Positions 5,703 to 8,304 of a stretch of DNA of 8,304 bases are shown one piece after another. The position numbers and the translations under genes are program-made. The notes beneath the pieces were generated by a model. It was not told the DNA's origin, did no database searches, and saw only the letters and a list, made by a program, of their open reading frames with translations. The stretch is from Oscillospiraceae bacterium (GTDB taxonomy: Bacteria > Bacillota > Clostridia > Saccharofermentanales > Saccharofermentanaceae): contig CADCQX010000451.1 of NCBI GenBank assembly GCA_902803695.1, positions 1 through 8,304 on the forward strand. The letters are read 5' to 3'. Positions within the stretch are counted from its first letter, which is position 1. Every line of letters starts with the position of its first letter.

Positions 5703-6776
5703 TTAAGATCTGTCCTCATAAACAACGAAATCAGCACTTACCGCCTCACCGTTTTCTATTACCAGAGGTTCAGTCCATATGTACATGCCGTAACCGCCTG
5801 TTTCGAATGTTTTTATAGCCCCGTCTTCTTTTACGATATCCAATGCCATCGCCTGCTCAAGTGTGAGGCCTTCTTCAACCGAATAATTCTCTGACTCATA
5901 TCCTTCGAGGATCTTAACATTACATACAAGACCATCGGAGACAGGGATCTTCACGAATTTAGTGAATTCATCATACTGGTCCGGACTGGTGTACATAGTA
6001 ATATCGACCCAAACGTCATCAATGATCTCATAAGTCATGAATCCGTTTTCAAGTTTTATCTTGTCATCGGTAATGTCGAGGATCTTATACTTATTGAGAG
6101 CATCAAAAACATATGTATCTCCAACCTTGATATTCTCGAATTCATCCAGATACATACCAAATCCCATCACGTTAGAAACAGTCGCATAGATATACTTACG
6201 ATCAGCTGACATTGCATATATCCCAGAATAATATACCCCGTCCGGAAGCGGATTCAGATAAGCAGCGGTATCGATCTGCCCTCCGTCCATACAGAATATA
6301 TAACTGAAATCAGTTAAAGCAGGATAATCCTCAAACAACTCCATCGTAAGAAGACAATCCCTATATATATCGATATTTTCGAGATCATACTCTGCCAGAT
6401 ATCCGCAGTTGTTTTTGTATGCTTTCAACCCGTCAGCGGTATCATAGGCGATCAGAACATAATTGTAGTTCAGATCCGGAGCCATAGCATAACCGAGCAT
6501 CACCTGTCTGTCCTTATCGGAACAGAGTGTTTTGGCTGCTTCCTTAAAGAAAACATAATCATCTTCCCAATCTTCAAAATAGAATTCAGAGGAAGAGGCT
6601 TCTTCAGACTCAGTAGTTTCCTCTTCTTCCTTTTCGATTACCGGGATTTCAACTGTGATAGTAGTTTCTTCATTATCATTATCAGCCTCTTCCTCCGGTT
6701 TCTTATCACAACCCGAGATCATTCCAAGGCAAAGTGAACCGGCCAGCAACAATACCGGTATACGTTTAAATCTCAT
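5703..6776 (-). CDS. Predicted lipoprotein of unknown function
   Basis: A 357-residue predicted lipoprotein that I do not recognise. A basic start and hydrophobic stretch (about 5-20) lead to the lipobox ISGC with C23 as the lipidated residue. Residues 24-60 form a very acidic Glu/Thr linker. The remaining 300 residues are rich in Asp, Glu and Tyr, with several beta-strand-like segments and no catalytic motif that I can see. The ATG at 6774-6776 is preferred because GGGAG lies 9 bases upstream. The ATG at 6780-6782, two codons earlier, has only 3 bases of spacing. It lies downstream of trpA in the same direction but has its own promoter inside nested palindromes, so it is probably not part of the tryptophan operon. 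It is built like the convergent lipoprotein at 4815-5621, but I see no clear sequence similarity. Confidence 0.82.
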   Translation of the reverse strand: MRFKRIPVLLLAGSLCLGMISGCDKKPEEEADNDNEETTITVEIPVIEKEEEETTESEEASSSEFYFEDWEDDYVFFKEAAKTLCSDKDRQVMLGYAMAPDLNYNYVLIAYDTADGLKAYKNNCGYLAEYDLENIDIYRDCLLTMELFEDYPALTDFSYIFCMDGGQIDTAAYLNPLPDGVYYSGIYAMSADRKYIYATVSNVMGFGMYLDEFENIKVGDTYVFDALNKYKILDITDDKIKLENGFMTYEIIDDVWVDITMYTSPDQYDEFTKFVKIPVSDGLVCNVKILEGYESENYSVEEGLTLEQAMALDIVKEDGAIKTFETGGYGMYIWTEPLVIENGEAVSADFVVYEDRS

Positions 6777-6800
6777 CTTCATATTCTCCCAAAAATAAAA

Positions 6801-6848
6801 CTTGAACTAATTATAAATATCATTTGACATGATATTCAATAGTTCAAG
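6801..6848 (-). promoter_or_regulatory. Promoter within nested palindromes, upstream of the minus-strand lipoprotein
   Basis: On the minus strand the promoter is TTGAAT (6839-6834), an 18-bp spacer and TATAAT (6815-6810). A palindrome with arms AATATCAT and ATGATATT (6816-6823 and 6829-6836) and a 5-bp centre fills the spacer. A second inverted repeat with perfect 9-bp arms, CTTGAACTA (6801-6809) and TAGTTCAAG (6840-6848), flanks the promoter on both sides. One arm abuts the -10 and covers the expected start, and the other abuts the -35. The placement suggests operators for one or two repressors (inference). The expected start lies inside one outer arm, so the structure should act as DNA, not RNA. 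Confidence 0.65.
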
Positions 6849-6908
6849 TCTTTATATTACAAAACTGTTAGATACCCTGTTACGGCTCTTTTGGCTTACT
6901 GACCTTTA

Positions 6909-7679
6909 TCAGATAATCGCATCCTTCATTTCCTTAACGAATGCTCCTACATAAGACGGCGCGTCCTTACCTTTTTCGGCAAGTATCTTTATGATCGCAG
7001 ATCCAACGATAACACCGTCTGCGATCTTGGACATATTAGCGGCCTGTTCAGGATTTGAGATACCGAATCCGATAGCACACGGAACATCCGTTACTTCGCG
7101 TATCTTTGCCGTAACGGAAGAAATATCATTCGCGAATGATGATCTAACGCCCGTTACACCCATGCTGGACACAACATAGATAAAACCCTTTGCTTCCTTG
7201 GCGATCATAGTCACACGGTCTTCAGAAGTCGGTGCGACCATAGAGATAAGATCTACGTCATACTTCTCGCAGTATGGCTCGAACTCTTCCTTCTCCTCAT
7301 AAGGGATATCAGGAATGATAAGTCCGTCGATACCGATCTCGCTGCATGTCTTGATAAACTTATCTGAGCCGTATGAGAATACGACATTTGCATAGGTCAT
7401 GAATACCAGCGGGATCGTTACTTCTTTTCTTAATCTTTTTACGAGCTCGAAAACTTTATCCGTCGTAATACCACCTGCAAGTGCTCTTATATTGGCACCC
7501 TGGATTACAGGACCTTCAGCAGTAGGATCAGAAAACGGGATACCGAGCTCGATAAGATCAGCACCGTTTTTTACAGCTTCCAAAACAACATTATATGTGG
7601 TCTCGATATCAGGATCACCGCATGTGATGAACGGAATAAAAGCCTTACCGTTCTTGAATGCTTCTTTTATCTTACTCAT
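6909..7679 (-). CDS. trpA: Tryptophan synthase alpha subunit
   Basis: A 256-residue alpha subunit that splits indole-3-glycerol phosphate into indole and glyceraldehyde 3-phosphate and channels indole to TrpB. The family pattern is clear: FIPFITCGDPD near the start, LIELGIPFSDPTAEGPVIQ (42-60), MGVTGVRSS in the mobile loop, and GFGIS with DGVIVGSAII for phosphate binding. E44 matches the catalytic Glu49 of the Salmonella enzyme. The position of catalytic Asp60 is held by E55. Length is normal and the gene appears intact. The ATG at 7677-7679 has AGGAG upstream with suitable spacing, and it overlaps the end of trpB by 8 bp (ATGAGTAA), implying translational coupling. An in-frame upstream start at 7727 would overlap trpB further and lacks support. 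No convincing terminator follows the gene. Confidence 0.97.
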   Translation of the reverse strand: MSKIKEAFKNGKAFIPFITCGDPDIETTYNVVLEAVKNGADLIELGIPFSDPTAEGPVIQGANIRALAGGITTDKVFELVKRLRKEVTIPLVFMTYANVVFSYGSDKFIKTCSEIGIDGLIIPDIPYEEKEEFEPYCEKYDVDLISMVAPTSEDRVTMIAKEAKGFIYVVSSMGVTGVRSSFANDISSVTAKIREVTDVPCAIGFGISNPEQAANMSKIADGVIVGSAIIKILAEKGKDAPSYVGAFVKEMKDAII

Positions 7680-8304
7680 AGATATTCTCTCCTCTGTATC
7701 TCGCGATTGCAGCGCAGTCCTTGTCACCTCTTCCGGAGACAGTTACAACGATGATCTTATCCTTATCCATCGCAGGAGCGATCTTCATTGCATGTGCGAT
7801 GGCATGTGAAGACTCGATGGCAGGAATGATACCTTCAGTCCTTGAAAGATACTCAAATGCATTAACTGCCTCATCATCCGTGATCGGCACGTAAGAAGCT
7901 CTTCCGATATCGTGGAGATATGCGTGCTCAGGACCGACACCCGGATAATCAAGACCCGCTGAGATCGAATAAACAGGAGCGATCTGGCCGTACTCATCCT
8001 GGCAGAAATAAGACTTCATGCCGTGAAAGATACCGAGTCTTCCGGTATTAACAGTTGCAGCAGTCTCGAATGTATCGATTCCTCTTCCCGCTGCCTCGCA
8101 ACCGATAAGCTGAACATCCTTATCTCCGATGAAGTGATAGAAAGTACCGATAGCGTTAGAACCGCCTCCGACACATGCCATTACAACATCAGGAAGTCTT
8201 CCCTCTTTTTCTATGATCTGTTCCTTGATCTCCTTAGAGATAACAGCCTGGAAATCACGAACGATCGTCGGGAACGGATGAGGTCCCATAACAGAACCTA
8301 AACA
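7672..8304 (-). CDS. trpB: Tryptophan synthase beta subunit (3' part, cut by right edge)
   Basis: The C-terminal 210 residues of the PLP enzyme that condenses indole with L-serine to make tryptophan. The frame runs open to the window edge, so the start is outside; full-length TrpB is about 390-400 residues. Visible family landmarks are GSVMGPHPFP near the left end of the fragment, the cofactor-phosphate loop GGGSNA (fragment residues 46-51), GLDYPGVGPEH, and the C-terminal SGRGDKD. The PLP-binding lysine lies in the missing part. The stop codon overlaps the trpA start by 8 bp, as in many trp operons. Confidence 0.97.
   Translation of the reverse strand, partial: CLGSVMGPHPFPTIVRDFQAVISKEIKEQIIEKEGRLPDVVMACVGGGSNAIGTFYHFIGDKDVQLIGCEAAGRGIDTFETAATVNTGRLGIFHGMKSYFCQDEYGQIAPVYSISAGLDYPGVGPEHAYLHDIGRASYVPITDDEAVNAFEYLSRTEGIIPAIESSHAIAHAMKIAPAMDKDKIIVVTVSGRGDKDCAAIARYRGENIYE

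Noticed and set aside
4815..6776. The two convergent lipoprotein genes as a recent duplication
   Set aside because: They share signal-plus-acidic-linker design, but the folded parts show no clear residue-by-residue similarity and differ in length (268 and 357 residues).
6849..6908. Terminator or repeat after trpA; CTGTTA occurs twice 12 bp apart
   Set aside because: No stable hairpin with a T run forms on the minus strand, and a six-base repeat is expected by chance.
1..8304. A novel defence, mobile or biosynthetic system
   Set aside because: No transposase, integrase, nuclease, helicase, toxin-antitoxin pair, CRISPR repeat or biosynthetic core gene was found. The genes are housekeeping, envelope and transport types.

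Overview
This window looks like a chromosomal segment of a low-to-moderate GC Firmicute of the class Clostridia. The evidence is strong GGAGG-type ribosome binding sites, lipoproteins with acidic Ser/Thr/Glu linkers, an NlpC/P60 cell-wall hydrolase with a Pro-Thr/Gly/Ser linker, and CopY/BlaI-type operator boxes. I cannot name genus or species. There is no sign of a mobile element, CRISPR array, rRNA or tRNA.

Layout, left to right. (1) A possible last few codons of a plus-strand gene (2-55) converge on a hairpin terminator (74-126) that ends the minus-strand NlpC/P60 gene (151-1464). That gene has a striking leader: three helices that close back-to-back into a three-way junction, with one strand that could alternatively pair with the Shine-Dalgarno region. 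(2) A minus-strand metallo-beta-lactamase-fold hydrolase (1619-2302) is divergent from (3) a plus-strand three-gene operon of TetR regulator, ABC ATPase and six-helix permease (2444-4681). This is a typical self-regulated efflux or export cassette, with a pseudo-palindrome ahead of the regulator. (4) A plus-strand lipoprotein gene (4815-5621) is driven by a near-consensus promoter (TTGACA, 17 bp, TAGAAT) carrying two identical 16-bp palindromes of the TACAnnTGTA type. A strong GNRA-loop terminator follows. (5) A minus-strand lipoprotein gene (5703-6776) has a promoter built into nested palindromes. (6) Minus-strand trpA (6909-7679) and the 3' part of trpB (7672 to beyond the right edge) overlap by 8 bp and form the end of a tryptophan operon.

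The coding genes belong to recognisable families or are unassigned lipoproteins, and I see no evidence of a new multi-gene system. The less ordinary content is regulatory: the leader at 1472-1558, the dual operator at 4711-4762, and the nested palindromic promoter at 6801-6848. Four of the complete proteins act at or across the cell envelope (NlpC/P60 enzyme, permease and two lipoproteins), but nothing in the sequence ties them into one pathway.
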